The notes: a model not told the origin generated them from the letters alone. A stretch of 64,000 bases of DNA from CPC320 sp002684375 (GCA_965662545.1 CBFIHZ010000020.1:12306-76305); one strand, 5' to 3'. Shown: positions 53,875 through 63,700, numbered from the stretch's first letter. Made by a program: numbers and translations.

Positions 53875-54417
53875 ATGTCAGAACGCCCATACAGTATTGA
53901 TCAGATGATATCGGCCAAATCGATTGCGGCCAGAATCGAGGCTTTGTGCCATGAGATTCATGACGAGTTTAACGGCACAAACAAATTGATCGTGGTGGGT
54001 TTGCTGCGCGGCTCTTTCGTTTTTATTGCTGATCTCGTGCGAGAATTAGACCTGCCGGTCGAAGTTGATTTTATCGAGGTTTCATCCTACGGGGACGGGA
54101 TGGAGAGTAGCCGTGAAGTGCGTATTCTCAAGGATCTTCGTGGCAAAATTGAAGGCCGGGATGTTCTGGTTGTCGAAGATATTGTCGATACTGGCCACAC
54201 TTTGCACCACGTTAGCCAATTGCTTTTGACGCGGAAGCCCAAGCGTTTGAAGACGATTGCACTTCTTGACAAACCAAGTCGACGCGAAGCTGATTTTCGC
54301 GCCAATTGGATTGGATTTGAAATCCCCGATGCTTTCGTCGTGGGTTATGGGATTGATTTTGCGCAGCGCAACCGCAATCTTCCCTACATCGGCAAAGTCA
54401 GGTTTACCGATCAATAA
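53875..54417 (+). CDS. hpt: Hypoxanthine phosphoribosyltransferase
   Basis: Purine-salvage enzyme making IMP (and GMP) from PRPP, 180 residues. The PRPP-binding motif VLVVEDIVDTGHTL is near residue 100, FIEVSSYGDGMESS carries the flexible loop and LLRGSFVFIADLVREL is the N-terminal substrate part. The ATG at 53875 has AAGGGGA just upstream; the frame from 53827 has no such site. It lies downstream of the RatA-like gene in the opposite direction. Confidence 0.93.
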   Translation: MSERPYSIDQMISAKSIAARIEALCHEIHDEFNGTNKLIVVGLLRGSFVFIADLVRELDLPVEVDFIEVSSYGDGMESSREVRILKDLRGKIEGRDVLVVEDIVDTGHTLHHVSQLLLTRKPKRLKTIALLDKPSRREADFRANWIGFEIPDAFVVGYGIDFAQRNRNLPYIGKVRFTDQ

Positions 54418-54557
54418 ACCTGCCATTTGCAAGTTTCGAGGTTTCGCCCAAAGATGATATCCACCTCAAGGTCAAAGAAAGGCTGCATCTGCCCCCTATG
54501 ATCTTATGAGGCAAATAACACTTATCACGGATGAAATCCTAGGGATGCAGCGCGACA

Positions 54558-55511
54558 CTAACGCTTTGCCAGTTTTTTCAAACGCGCGCTGCGCAGTTGC
54601 GCAAAATCGTCGCCCGCGTGATAGGACGACCGCGTCAAAGGCGTGGCAGACACCATCAAGAACCCTTTGCCATAAGCCGCTTTTTCATAGCCAGAAAATT
54701 CGTCTGGAGTGACAAAGCGATCAACCCGATGGTGCTTGGGCGTCGGTTGCAAGTATTGGCCGATCGTTAAAAAATCAATATCAGCGGCGCGCATGTCATC
54801 CATCACTTGAAGTACTGATTGCCGGTCCTCGCCTAAGCCGACCATAATCCCTGATTTGGTAAACATCGCCGGATCCAGTTCTTTGACCCGTTGGAGCAGC
54901 CGCAAGGAATGGAAATACCGCGCTCCGGGACGCACTTCAGGATACAGACCCGGCACCGTTTCCAGGTTGTGATTGAACACATCAGGTTTGGCAGCGACCA
55001 CCGTTTCAAGCGCGTCGGGGGCACAGCGAATAAAATCAGGCGTTAAAATTTCAATCGTCGTGTCGGGCGATTGGCGCCGCACCGCACGGATCGTCTGAGC
55101 GAAATGTTCGGCACCCCCATCTTCGACATCGTCACGATCCACCGAGGTGATGACCACATGATTGAGGCCAAGCTTTTTGACCGCTGCAGCCACCCTGCCC
55201 GGTTCAAAAGCATCGAGGCTCTCCGGTGGTTTACCGGTCGCAATATTGCAAAACGTGCAAGCCCGGGTACAGACCTCGCCCATAATCATCATTGTCGCGT
55301 GGCCCTGCGACCAGCATTCGCCTACGTTGGGGCATCCCGCCTCTTCGCAGACTGTCACCAGACGATTTTCGCGCATGATATCCCGGGTTTTCTTATAGCC
55401 TTCGCTGGTGGGCGCTTTGACGCGAATCCAGCTGGGCTTTTTGGGCTGGGCATTATCGGGACGATTGGCTTTTTCCGGGTGTCTTATCTGAGGTATTAAA
55501 TTGTCGCGCAC
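54558..55511 (-). CDS. lipA: Lipoyl synthase LipA
   Basis: Radical SAM enzyme inserting two sulfurs into octanoyl groups of lipoate-dependent enzymes, 317 residues. The auxiliary cluster Cys residues are in CEEAGCPNVGEC and the radical SAM cluster in CTRACTFCNIATG. The conserved SSY near the C-terminus is in RSSYHAGDDF. No lipB is adjacent. The predicted start is 55511. Confidence 0.95.
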   Translation of the reverse strand: MRDNLIPQIRHPEKANRPDNAQPKKPSWIRVKAPTSEGYKKTRDIMRENRLVTVCEEAGCPNVGECWSQGHATMMIMGEVCTRACTFCNIATGKPPESLDAFEPGRVAAAVKKLGLNHVVITSVDRDDVEDGGAEHFAQTIRAVRRQSPDTTIEILTPDFIRCAPDALETVVAAKPDVFNHNLETVPGLYPEVRPGARYFHSLRLLQRVKELDPAMFTKSGIMVGLGEDRQSVLQVMDDMRAADIDFLTIGQYLQPTPKHHRVDRFVTPDEFSGYEKAAYGKGFLMVSATPLTRSSYHAGDDFAQLRSARLKKLAKR

Positions 55512-55775
55512 GATCTATTTCCCGAGCAATGGCTGTAGTAAGCATATATAGGAAACAATGAGGCCCGTCAAAGTTTTGCCCATCATAGCCGCTATGATTT
55601 TTGCGCCGCCGCATCCAACGCCGCGACCGAGGCAGTTTACCACACGTCACTTGCGTTTCCTAACTTTACAGACAGCGACCGATTTTGGTATGCTTCGGTG
55701 TCGGACCGACCCAATTTAGGTGGGTACAGCGTTTGATCAGCCAGTTAAAAAATCAGCTATTATTCGGAGAAGAAC

Positions 55776-57971
55776 ATGGACGGAAATGATGTCGGGACTG
55801 CAGGCAAATGTCCTGTGATGCACACAAGTGTTGGTGGCAGATCAAACCGGGATTGGTGGCCCAACCAACTCAATCTCAAAATGCTGCATCAAAACTCAGC
55901 GCTGAGCGACCCATTGGACGCCTCGTTCAACTATGCTGAGGAATTCAAAAAATTGGACCTCGAAGCTCTGAAAAAAGACCTCCGCGCGCTTATGACCGAT
56001 TCTCAGGACTGGTGGCCGGCAGACTATGGTCATTATGGCGGGTTTTTCGTCCGAATGACTTGGCACAGCGCCGGCACTTACCGCACGGCAGATGGCCGTG
56101 GTGGCGCATCTTCTGGCACCCAGAGGTTTGCGCCTTTGAACAGCTGGCCTGACAATGTAAATCTGGACAAGGCCCGTAGGTTGCTTTGGCCGATCAAACA
56201 AAAATATGGTCAGAAAATTTCATGGGCCGACCTGTTGATTTTAAGCGGCAATTGCGCCCTCGAATCGATGGGGTTCAAAACCTTTGGTTTCGCCGGAGGA
56301 CGCGTGGATGTTTGGGAACCGGAAGAAGACATCTACTGGGGCGCGGAAGACGTATGGCTGGACGACAAACGCTACAGCGGCGAGCGCGAGCTTGCCAACC
56401 CTCTCGCAGCTGTGCAGATGGGCCTGATCTATGTGAATCCCGAGGGACCAAATGGCCGGCCCGATCCTCTTGCCTCGGCCTATGATATCCGGGATACCTT
56501 TGCGCGTATGGCGATGAACGACGAAGAAACCGTTGCGCTGGTGGCTGGTGGTCACACGTTTGGCAAAGCCCACGGTGCCGGCGACGCCGCACAGGTTGGG
56601 CCAGAGCCTGAAGGTGCGGGCCTGCAGGAACAGGGCCTTGGCTGGGCCAACAGTTTTGGCAGCGGAAAGGGCGTACATACCATTTCAAGCGGCATTGAAG
56701 GCGCTTGGACGCCAAACCCGACACAGTGGGACAACGGCTACTTCGACACGCTGCTTGGCTATGAATGGGAATTGACCAAAAGCCCGGCCGGTGCCCAGCA
56801 GTGGGTGCCCAAGGATGGCGTGGCCGACGGCACTGTGCCCGATGCACATGATCCAACAATCCGCCAGGCACCGATGATGACCACAGCGGATATGGCTTTG
56901 AAAATGGATCCAATCTATGCGCCTATCTCGAAAAGGTTCCACGAAAACCCTGATGAGTTTGCTGATGCTTTCGCCCGCGCCTGGTACAAGCTGACACACC
57001 GCGATATGGGCCCTCGAGCACGGTATCTAGGTGCTGATGTTCCTGCCGAGGAACTGCTCTGGCAAGACCCGATTCCCGAGGCGACGCACGCGCAAATCGA
57101 CGCCGGTGACATCGCCGACCTCAAGGCAAAGATCGCTGCCTCTGGGCTGTCGATCGCACAGCTGGTGTCTACCGCTTGGGCCTCGGCCTCGACCTATCGC
57201 GGCAGCGACAAACGTGGCGGTGCAAACGGCGCTCGGTTGCGGTTGGCCCCGCAAAAAGACTGGGAGGTCAACCAACCGGCGCAACTGGCAACCGTGATCG
57301 AGACGCTTGAAGGGATTCAAAGCGCGTTCAATGCGGCGCAAGCCGGCGATAAAATGATCTCTGTCGCCGATTTGATTGTTCTAGGAGGCAATGTCGCCAT
57401 CGAACAAGCCGCACAGAAAGCCGGGCATACAGTAGAAGTACCTTTTTCAGCAGGCCGTGGTGACGCCACCCAAGAGCAAACCGATGTCGATTCGTTTGCC
57501 GTGCTTGAACCGGCTTCCGATGGTTTCCGTAACTATCTCAAAACCCAATATACGCTCTCAGCGGAAGAGTTGCTGATTGACCACGCACAATTGCTGACGT
57601 TAACCGCGCCAGAAATGACCGTGCTTGTAGGCGGCATGCGGGTCTTGAACGCCAACCACGGCGGCACACAGCATGGCGTCTTTACAAAGCGCCCCGAGAC
57701 GCTGACTACGGATTACTTTGTCAATCTACTCGACATGTCGACTGAATGGACACCCTCTTCTGAAGCCGAAGAGCTGTTTGAGGGGCGCGATCGTGTCAGC
57801 GGTGACCTCAAGTGGACAGGCACCCGCGTGGATCTCGTATTTGGCTCGAACTCACAGCTGCGAGCCTTGGCAGAGGTCTATGCCTGCGACGGGGCTGAAG
57901 GCAGCTTTGTGCAAGACTTTGTCGCCGCTTGGGCCAAAGTAATGAATGCGGACCGGTTCGACCTTACCTAA
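55776..57971 (+). CDS. katG: Catalase-peroxidase KatG
   Basis: Bifunctional heme enzyme against H2O2, 731 residues, two tandem peroxidase domains (about 50-420 and 425-730). The distal heme site is VRMTWHSAGTYRTADGRGG (Arg, Trp, His), the proximal His lies in VALVAGGHTFGKAHGAGD and the Met-Tyr-Trp adduct Tyr is in LIYVNPEGP. GGAGAAG precedes the ATG. A stand-alone gene with a strong terminator; no OxyR or FurA gene adjoins. Confidence 0.97.
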   Translation: MDGNDVGTAGKCPVMHTSVGGRSNRDWWPNQLNLKMLHQNSALSDPLDASFNYAEEFKKLDLEALKKDLRALMTDSQDWWPADYGHYGGFFVRMTWHSAGTYRTADGRGGASSGTQRFAPLNSWPDNVNLDKARRLLWPIKQKYGQKISWADLLILSGNCALESMGFKTFGFAGGRVDVWEPEEDIYWGAEDVWLDDKRYSGERELANPLAAVQMGLIYVNPEGPNGRPDPLASAYDIRDTFARMAMNDEETVALVAGGHTFGKAHGAGDAAQVGPEPEGAGLQEQGLGWANSFGSGKGVHTISSGIEGAWTPNPTQWDNGYFDTLLGYEWELTKSPAGAQQWVPKDGVADGTVPDAHDPTIRQAPMMTTADMALKMDPIYAPISKRFHENPDEFADAFARAWYKLTHRDMGPRARYLGADVPAEELLWQDPIPEATHAQIDAGDIADLKAKIAASGLSIAQLVSTAWASASTYRGSDKRGGANGARLRLAPQKDWEVNQPAQLATVIETLEGIQSAFNAAQAGDKMISVADLIVLGGNVAIEQAAQKAGHTVEVPFSAGRGDATQEQTDVDSFAVLEPASDGFRNYLKTQYTLSAEELLIDHAQLLTLTAPEMTVLVGGMRVLNANHGGTQHGVFTKRPETLTTDYFVNLLDMSTEWTPSSEAEELFEGRDRVSGDLKWTGTRVDLVFGSNSQLRALAEVYACDGAEGSFVQDFVAAWAKVMNADRFDLT

Positions 57972-58027
57972 GCGCGGACCCAATCCAAGATCGCGGCCGC
58001 CCGTGCCGGAGAACTGAAAACAACATG

Positions 58028-58068
58028 AAATAAGCGGCGTTTTAAGTATGATAAAACGCCGCTTATTT
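58028..58068. terminator. Strong bidirectional terminator behind katG
   Basis: A perfect 17-bp inverted repeat (58028-58044 with 58052-58068, starting AAATAAGCGGCG) around AGTATGA. A-runs and T-runs at the stem ends suit both directions: katG from the left and the DUF6456 gene from the right. Confidence 0.85.
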
Positions 58069-58142
58069 GTGAAATATATTAAAGAAATCCATCCAGACTG
58101 ACGTTTCCACGCCCTTTATTGCGCTCTGTCAAGTTGATGATA

Positions 58143-59273
58143 TTACCCGATCAGAGGTCCGTATTTGCCACATTCTTTCTGATAATGGAGGCTTAACCGC
58201 TGAAGTGCGATGCGCAACACGATCTTGCCCGAGCGTGCCGACCACCCCATCCGACGCTCAGCCGATTCCAACCCCTCCAAATGACAACAGCACCGCAACA
58301 CCACATCGCCCAAGCCCGCCCCCAAAGAGGAGAGAGCCTTTTCAACCCGCTGGCGCGCGGCCGCAGGACCCGTACCCGCAATATTGTCAGACGGCGTGAA
58401 CCCCGTGACCCCTGCGGTTAGAAACTGGCTCCAGTTTTGGCTAACTCTGGTATCCATCTGCGCGAGCTCGAAATCCTCTCGCATACGTTCACCCGCCGTC
58501 ACCAACTCGTCACTGAGAAAAGGTTTGCCATCGCGATCACGGCGCCTTGCCAATCCCAGCAAAGGCGACTCGCTGGCGGCATAACGCACCCGCTTGGGCG
58601 TATCTTCCAACACCTTTGAGCTGGTTTTACATCCTACTTGCGCACCCGCAAAATGCGTTTGTGCCTCGGCAAAGCCATGATAACTTTGGGTTGCGTCTTT
58701 TTGTTTCAATAAGTCTTGCAAGGCATTCCGACCGGCAGTTGTAATACGATAGCGCGAAATACGCCCCTGCTCACTGCAGGTGATCCAGGCCTTCAACGCA
58801 AAGGCCTGTGCAAGTGCGGTATCGAGCACAGCAGTTTTTGAGCTGCTCCCATCTGGCATGTCGCGCACGACAATGGCTTTCTCCATACCGTCGGCCACAG
58901 CCAAGATGGCACCAGCCTCGCAAAGCCGCGGCAAGACCCGAATTGCGTGCTCAAATAACGTTCTGTCATCTTGGGTTTTAGGTGGGCGTGCAGTGAGGGT
59001 CGACATGGTTTTAGGCTCCTTTTTGAAACTGATGGCAGATCGCTGAAAATACTTTTTGCCAAGTTTGCTTAGCGCAGCGTCCACCAAAGGATCATCCCGC
59101 CGGTGTTCAAGTCGGCGAATTTGCCGCAATACAGTCGAGGCATGACATCCCTTTTGCCGAGCTAAATATCTGATCGCCAGACCGGTTTCAGTATGTAGAA
59201 GATAATTTTGAACATCTACTGGCACCCAATTCGGCAGCGCCTTAGAAACGGCTTTCTGCACATGAATTGGCAT
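58143..59273 (-). CDS. DUF6456 domain protein with helix-turn-helix N-terminus
   Basis: A 376-residue cytoplasmic protein. The N-terminal part has an HTH-like segment (GLAIRYLARQKGCHASTVLRQIRRLE), the centre a winged-helix-like region (AWITCSEQGRISRYRITTAGRNAL), and the C-terminal part the DUF6456 domain (about 235-376, FLSDELVTAGERMREDFELAQM...GLGDVVLRCCCHLEGLE). These proteins are conserved in Rhodobacterales; a regulatory role is inferred from the HTH. Upstream is a 240-bp gap shared with a divergent ORF. Confidence 0.8.
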   Translation of the reverse strand: MPIHVQKAVSKALPNWVPVDVQNYLLHTETGLAIRYLARQKGCHASTVLRQIRRLEHRRDDPLVDAALSKLGKKYFQRSAISFKKEPKTMSTLTARPPKTQDDRTLFEHAIRVLPRLCEAGAILAVADGMEKAIVVRDMPDGSSSKTAVLDTALAQAFALKAWITCSEQGRISRYRITTAGRNALQDLLKQKDATQSYHGFAEAQTHFAGAQVGCKTSSKVLEDTPKRVRYAASESPLLGLARRRDRDGKPFLSDELVTAGERMREDFELAQMDTRVSQNWSQFLTAGVTGFTPSDNIAGTGPAAARQRVEKALSSLGAGLGDVVLRCCCHLEGLESAERRMGWSARSGKIVLRIALQRLSLHYQKECGKYGPLIG

Positions 59274-59513
59274 ATTGTTTTCCCATAGCTTCCTGGCATT
59301 TTAATCAAATTTGACAATATATTTTCTACGAATACTCACAGTAACAAGAGTGGTTTTTGAGAATTGTTAATACTTAATGTTATTGAACTTCCTGTGTCAT
59401 TTTGATGATTATTTAGATAAGCTGTTGTAAATGTTGCGTTCGCTGTGGCAGCCAGATACGCAACAGTTTGCAACGACAGTCCATACTGAGGGATCTTCAA
59501 AAAGGAAAATTCC

Positions 59514-59933
59514 ATGACGGACACTTTGCCGCTTTACGATCGCATGCGACTTGCTGGAGTACTGTTAAATACGGCGAAAATAGCTGTAAAAAATTATCGT
59601 AGTGAAAATAAATTGAGCCAGTTTCTACGCGAACCCAGACCTGAACCAGCGCAGGACACTGCAATTGACCCAAGGCTTGGGATTGCTTCTAACCTCAAGT
59701 TACACAGACACGACAATGCAGCCGATGACAGCATCTCCACCCATTTGGAATTTTTAATCGCCCTGACCGCAGAGGCGGAGTCATTCACCGCTGCGATTAC
59801 ACCATCGCATCAGGAACGGCTGCTTTCTTGCGAGCAACATAGTCAGAAAGCGCCTCGGATATCGCTGGATCAAGCGCGGGTTGTTGATAATTGGACAAGA
59901 GATACTCAACCCGAGCACTTGCCAAAGTCATAG
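59514..59933 (+). CDS. Hypothetical 139-residue ORF, overlapping the MttB gene 3' end
   Basis: Starts MTDTLPLYDRMRLAGVLL with AAAAGGAAA before the ATG; the first 90 residues are helical and hydrophilic with no domain I recognise. The last 137 bp run antisense to the end of the MttB-family gene, so the C-terminus is shaped by the other strand and might be read-through of a degraded frame. TTGACA at 59311 in the shared upstream gap could serve its promoter. Moderate confidence only; it may be a real gene with a lost original stop. Confidence 0.4.
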   Translation: MTDTLPLYDRMRLAGVLLNTAKIAVKNYRSENKLSQFLREPRPEPAQDTAIDPRLGIASNLKLHRHDNAADDSISTHLEFLIALTAEAESFTAAITPSHQERLLSCEQHSQKAPRISLDQARVVDNWTRDTQPEHLPKS

Positions 59934-61341
59934 TATCGCGCGCGCCCTCTTCGTGCCAGGTTTCGAAAGGCTTATAATCCAAAAGGTCGCTGCGCCAAAA
60001 GGCGTCTTTGAAATTACTCTGCGTGTGGGCGCAGCCAAGATAGTGACCGCTGGGGCCAACCTCGCGGATTGCGTCCATAGCCTGCGCATTCTCGTCGATC
60101 TCAATACCGTGTGCCATATGATGCAGGCTGCCCAGTTGGTCGGCATCCATCACAAATTTCTCAAATGACGCGACCAAGCCGCCCTCCAACCAGCCACAGG
60201 CATGCAACATAAAGTTAACGCCGCCAAGCAGCGCCGCATTATGGGTGTGGGCGGTTTCATAGGCGGCCTGCGCATCCGGCAGTTTCGACCCACAAAGGCT
60301 GCCGCCCGACCGAAACGGCAATCCCAAACGCCGGGCCAGTTGTCCGGCACCGTATAGTATTTTCGATGCCTCGGGTGTGCCAAAGGTTGGCGCCCCCGAG
60401 TTCATATCGATCGATGACACAAAGGCGCCGAAAATCACCGGAGCGCCGGGACGGATCAGTTGCGAATAGGCGATACCGGCCAAAACTTCGGCCAAAACTT
60501 GTGTCAATGTGCCCATGACAGAGACTGGCGCCATCGCACCACCGACGATAAACGGGGAAATGATACACGCCTGGTTGTTGCCAGCATAAACCTCGAGCGC
60601 GCCAGTCATCACATCATCAAAAGTCATCGGCGAATTGACGTTGATCAACGATGTCATCACCGCGTTGGATTGCACAAACTCTTTTCCAAACAGGATTTCG
60701 CACATCTCAACGCTATCTTTGGCCCTTGAGGGTTCCGTTACCGAGCCCATAAACGGCTTGTCCGACAAGGTCATATGGGCATGAAGCATATCGAGATGGC
60801 GCTTATTAACCGCAACATCGGTCGGCTCACACACCGTGCCACCAGAATGATGCAACCACTTTGACATGTAGCCAAGTTTCACAAACTTTTGAAAGTCCTC
60901 AATCGTCGCATAGCGCCGGCCCCCGGCTATGTCGCGCACAAAAGGCGGGCCATAAACCGGAGCGCAGACCAGTGTATTGCCGCCAATCTCAACCGAACGT
61001 GCTGGATTGCGGGCGAACTGCGTATACCGCGACGGTGCGGTTTGACACAGTTGGCGCGCCAAACCACGCGGGATCCGTACCCTTTCACCGGACACATCAG
61101 CCCCGGCATCACGCCAGCGCGACAAAGCCGTCGGGTTGCTCACAAAGTTAATGCCGATTTCCTCAAGCACAGTTTCGGCATTGGTCTCGATAATCTCCAA
61201 TGCTTCTTCGGTCAGTATCTCGTAAAGTGGGATATTGCGCTCAATATACTTTGCAGTTTCCATCTTTATCGTTGTGCGTTCCGCCCGTCTGGCGGCGCCG
61301 CCTCCGCTGCGTGTTCTTTTGGACGGTGCTGAAGCGACCAT
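59797..61341 (-). CDS. Trimethylamine methyltransferase (MttB) family protein, non-pyrrolysine type
   Basis: A 514-residue TIM-barrel methyltransferase. LYEILTEEALEIIETNAETVLEEIGINF is the usual N-terminus and GGSLCGSKLPDAQAAYETAH the barrel part; no in-frame stop interrupts it, so it lacks the amber-encoded pyrrolysine of true MttB. Non-Pyl members demethylate glycine betaine or related quaternary amines to a corrinoid protein. No corrinoid protein or activase is adjacent here. It lies divergent from guaA with a 196-bp gap. Confidence 0.88.
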   Translation of the reverse strand: MVASAPSKRTRSGGGAARRAERTTIKMETAKYIERNIPLYEILTEEALEIIETNAETVLEEIGINFVSNPTALSRWRDAGADVSGERVRIPRGLARQLCQTAPSRYTQFARNPARSVEIGGNTLVCAPVYGPPFVRDIAGGRRYATIEDFQKFVKLGYMSKWLHHSGGTVCEPTDVAVNKRHLDMLHAHMTLSDKPFMGSVTEPSRAKDSVEMCEILFGKEFVQSNAVMTSLINVNSPMTFDDVMTGALEVYAGNNQACIISPFIVGGAMAPVSVMGTLTQVLAEVLAGIAYSQLIRPGAPVIFGAFVSSIDMNSGAPTFGTPEASKILYGAGQLARRLGLPFRSGGSLCGSKLPDAQAAYETAHTHNAALLGGVNFMLHACGWLEGGLVASFEKFVMDADQLGSLHHMAHGIEIDENAQAMDAIREVGPSGHYLGCAHTQSNFKDAFWRSDLLDYKPFETWHEEGARDTMTLASARVEYLLSNYQQPALDPAISEALSDYVARKKAAVPDAMV

Positions 61342-61428
61342 AATTTGTCCTTACCTGATAACTAATTTGAGGATTCATTTCTATTTTAGTCGATATGGAG
61401 CATCGAACAGGTCAGTTTTGCCAGCCCT

Positions 61429-61447
61429 GAGGAGAAAAAGCGACATG
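61429..61447 (+). promoter_or_regulatory. Ribosome binding site and in-frame ATG ahead of guaA
   Basis: GAGGAG (61429-61434) lies ten bases before an ATG (61445) that is in frame with GuaA and would add 31 residues. The conventional start at 61538 has no such site. Either start could be used. Confidence 0.5.
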
Positions 61448-61537
61448 CACACTCGCTGGTACGGATTTCTTGTATCCATTCCCCAAGACGCCACCCCAGC
61501 CCTTGCACCAACTGCAGCAACACATTATCAGCGGCCC

Positions 61538-63100
61538 ATGACACAACATCAAAATCAACGTCTGCTAATCATCGATTTCGGTAGCCAAGTGACACAACTG
61601 ATCGCGCGCCGCCTGCGCGAGCTGAATGTTTATTGCGAAATTCATCCGTTTCAGAATGTGACCGATCAGTTTTTGAACAATTTTGCTCCGCAAGCCGTCA
61701 TTTTCTCAGGTGGTCCCGCCAGCGTCATCGATGACAACTCGCCGCGCCCACCGCAATCTGTATTCGAACTGGGCGTGCCTATCTTAGGCATTTGTTACGG
61801 GCAACAGGTGATCATGCAGATGCTGGGCGGCCAGGTCGAGCGTGGACATGACACCGCAGAGTTTGGGCGCGCCATGGTCACGCAAACAGGCGGTGATCTA
61901 AAGTTATTGGATGGCTGGTTTAACGACGGTTCAGAGCAGGTCTGGATGAGCCACGGAGATCATGTCAGCGCCATCGCGCCGGGATTCGAAGTCTATGGCA
62001 CCTCACCGAATGCGCCGTTTGCAATCACCGCTGATGTGGACCGCCAGCTGTTTGCGGTGCAATTTCACCCCGAGGTACATCACACCCCGAATGGTGCGAA
62101 ACTATATGAGAACTTCATCGCTTTGGCCGGGTTCACCGGCGATTGGACAATGCAGGGTTATCGCGCTGAGGCCATTGCCAAAATCCGCGCTGAGGTTGGT
62201 GACAAACAGGTCATCTGTGGTCTGTCCGGCGGTGTCGACAGCTCGGTTGCCGCCGTGTTAATTCACGAAGCTATCGGAGAACAATTGACCTGTGTCTTTG
62301 TCGATCACGGCCTGCTGAGGCAAGGTGAAGCCGAAGAAGTCGTCGCAATGTTCCGCGATCATTATAACATGCCGCTGATCCACGCCGACGAACAACAGCT
62401 GTTTCTGGGCGCATTGGACGGCCAAGACGATCCGGAAACCAAGCGAAAGATTATCGGTGGATTGTTTATTGATGTATTTCAGAAATATGCCAACCAGATC
62501 GAAGGGGCCGAGTTTTTAGCTCAGGGCACGCTCTATCCTGATGTGATTGAATCGATCAGCTTTTCGGGTGGACCATCGGTCACGATCAAAAGTCACCACA
62601 ACGTCGGGGGCCTGCCCGAAAAAATGGGCCTCAAACTGGTAGAACCCCTGCGCGAGTTGTTTAAAGACGAAGTCCGTGCCTTGGGGCGCGAACTGGGTCT
62701 GCCATCAGAGTTCATTGGCCGTCATCCATTTCCCGGCCCCGGGCTTGCGATTCGCTGCCCGGGCGAAATCACCCGCCCGAAACTGGAAATTCTTCGACAA
62801 GCAGACGCAGTGTTCATCGACCAGATCCGCAAACACGGGCTATATGACGAAATCTGGCAGGCCTTTGTCGCGATATTACCGGTGCGGACGGTCGGGGTGA
62901 TGGGCGACGGGCGCACCTATGATTTTGCCTGCGCCCTGCGTGCGGTAACATCGGTCGATGGCATGACTGCAGATTATTATCCATTTTCCCATGAGTTTCT
63001 CGGAGAAACGGCAACTCGCATTATTAACGAAGTCAAAGGCATTAACCGTGTAACTTACGATATCACGTCGAAACCGCCTGGAACGATTGAGTGGGAATGA
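61538..63100 (+). CDS. guaA: GMP synthase (glutamine-hydrolysing)
   Basis: Converts XMP to GMP, 520 residues. The class I glutaminase domain (about 8-200) has the catalytic Cys in ILGICYGQQVIMQMLGG and the His-Glu pair in AVQFHPEVHH; the ATP pyrophosphatase loop is VICGLSGGVDSSVAA, and the dimerisation domain ends in GTIEWE. The start at 61538 gives the usual length; a better ribosome binding site serves an in-frame ATG at 61445. The 3' end is the likely attachment site of foreign DNA, because its last 21 bp recur downstream. Confidence 0.94.
   Translation: MTQHQNQRLLIIDFGSQVTQLIARRLRELNVYCEIHPFQNVTDQFLNNFAPQAVIFSGGPASVIDDNSPRPPQSVFELGVPILGICYGQQVIMQMLGGQVERGHDTAEFGRAMVTQTGGDLKLLDGWFNDGSEQVWMSHGDHVSAIAPGFEVYGTSPNAPFAITADVDRQLFAVQFHPEVHHTPNGAKLYENFIALAGFTGDWTMQGYRAEAIAKIRAEVGDKQVICGLSGGVDSSVAAVLIHEAIGEQLTCVFVDHGLLRQGEAEEVVAMFRDHYNMPLIHADEQQLFLGALDGQDDPETKRKIIGGLFIDVFQKYANQIEGAEFLAQGTLYPDVIESISFSGGPSVTIKSHHNVGGLPEKMGLKLVEPLRELFKDEVRALGRELGLPSEFIGRHPFPGPGLAIRCPGEITRPKLEILRQADAVFIDQIRKHGLYDEIWQAFVAILPVRTVGVMGDGRTYDFACALRAVTSVDGMTADYYPFSHEFLGETATRIINEVKGINRVTYDITSKPPGTIEWE
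63080..63100 (+). repeat. guaA tail, left copy of a direct repeat (attL-like)
   Basis: The last codons of guaA (GTIEWE-stop). The repeat at 63757-63777 matches 18 of 21 bases, including 13 in a row (ATTGAGTGGGAAT). Confidence 0.65.
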
Positions 63101-63213
63101 GATGAAAATTAATACATATTTTGTTATTAAACAATAACTTATATTGTATAGTTAAATTATATTTTGTCTAGTTTTTTTAATAAAATCCATCTTGTGAAAG
63201 TTAATAATCAAAA

Positions 63214-63654
63214 ATGAAGCAAAAAAGTTCATCCAACTTTGCAATCAGACAATTTGTACCTAATGATACAAATAGAGTTATCTTTATTTGGGAACAATGT
63301 GACTTGGTTCGTAATTGGAATAATCCAAATTTTGATATACAGCGTAAGTTAAATTTTCAAAAAGAGTTGTTCTTTGTTGGATTGTTGAATGATGAAATTA
63401 TTGCAACAGCCATGTTTGGATATGATGGACACAGAGGGTGGTTGAATTATTTTGCGGTTCTGCCAAATTTTCAAAAAAGAGGTTTTGGCAAACAACTTAT
63501 GACATTTGGTGAAATGGCGTTGATAGAAAAAGGATGCCCAAAACTTAACCTTCAAATTAGAAATGATAATACCAAAGCAATAAATTTTTACCAAAAAGTT
63601 GGATACAAAGAAGACGCAGCTGTCAGTTTTGGAAAAAGATTAATTGAGGATTAA
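63214..63654 (+). CDS. GNAT family acetyltransferase (YpeA-like)
   Basis: A 146-residue N-acetyltransferase with the complete GNAT fold. WNNPNFDIQRKL at about residue 35, GYDGHRGWLNYFAVLP in the central strand, the acetyl-CoA loop QKRGFGKQL and NTKAINFYQKVGYKED with the terminal GKRLIED match the YpeA group. The gene has strongly AT-rich codon use (AAA, AAT, TTT, GGA), unlike its neighbours, pointing to transfer from a low-GC donor. No clear Shine-Dalgarno sequence precedes the ATG. Substrate unknown. Confidence 0.85.
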   Translation: MKQKSSSNFAIRQFVPNDTNRVIFIWEQCDLVRNWNNPNFDIQRKLNFQKELFFVGLLNDEIIATAMFGYDGHRGWLNYFAVLPNFQKRGFGKQLMTFGEMALIEKGCPKLNLQIRNDNTKAINFYQKVGYKEDAAVSFGKRLIED

Positions 63655-63700
63655 TCTAATAAATACCTATTATATGATTTTGCTTAGTTTTAAACTGCAA

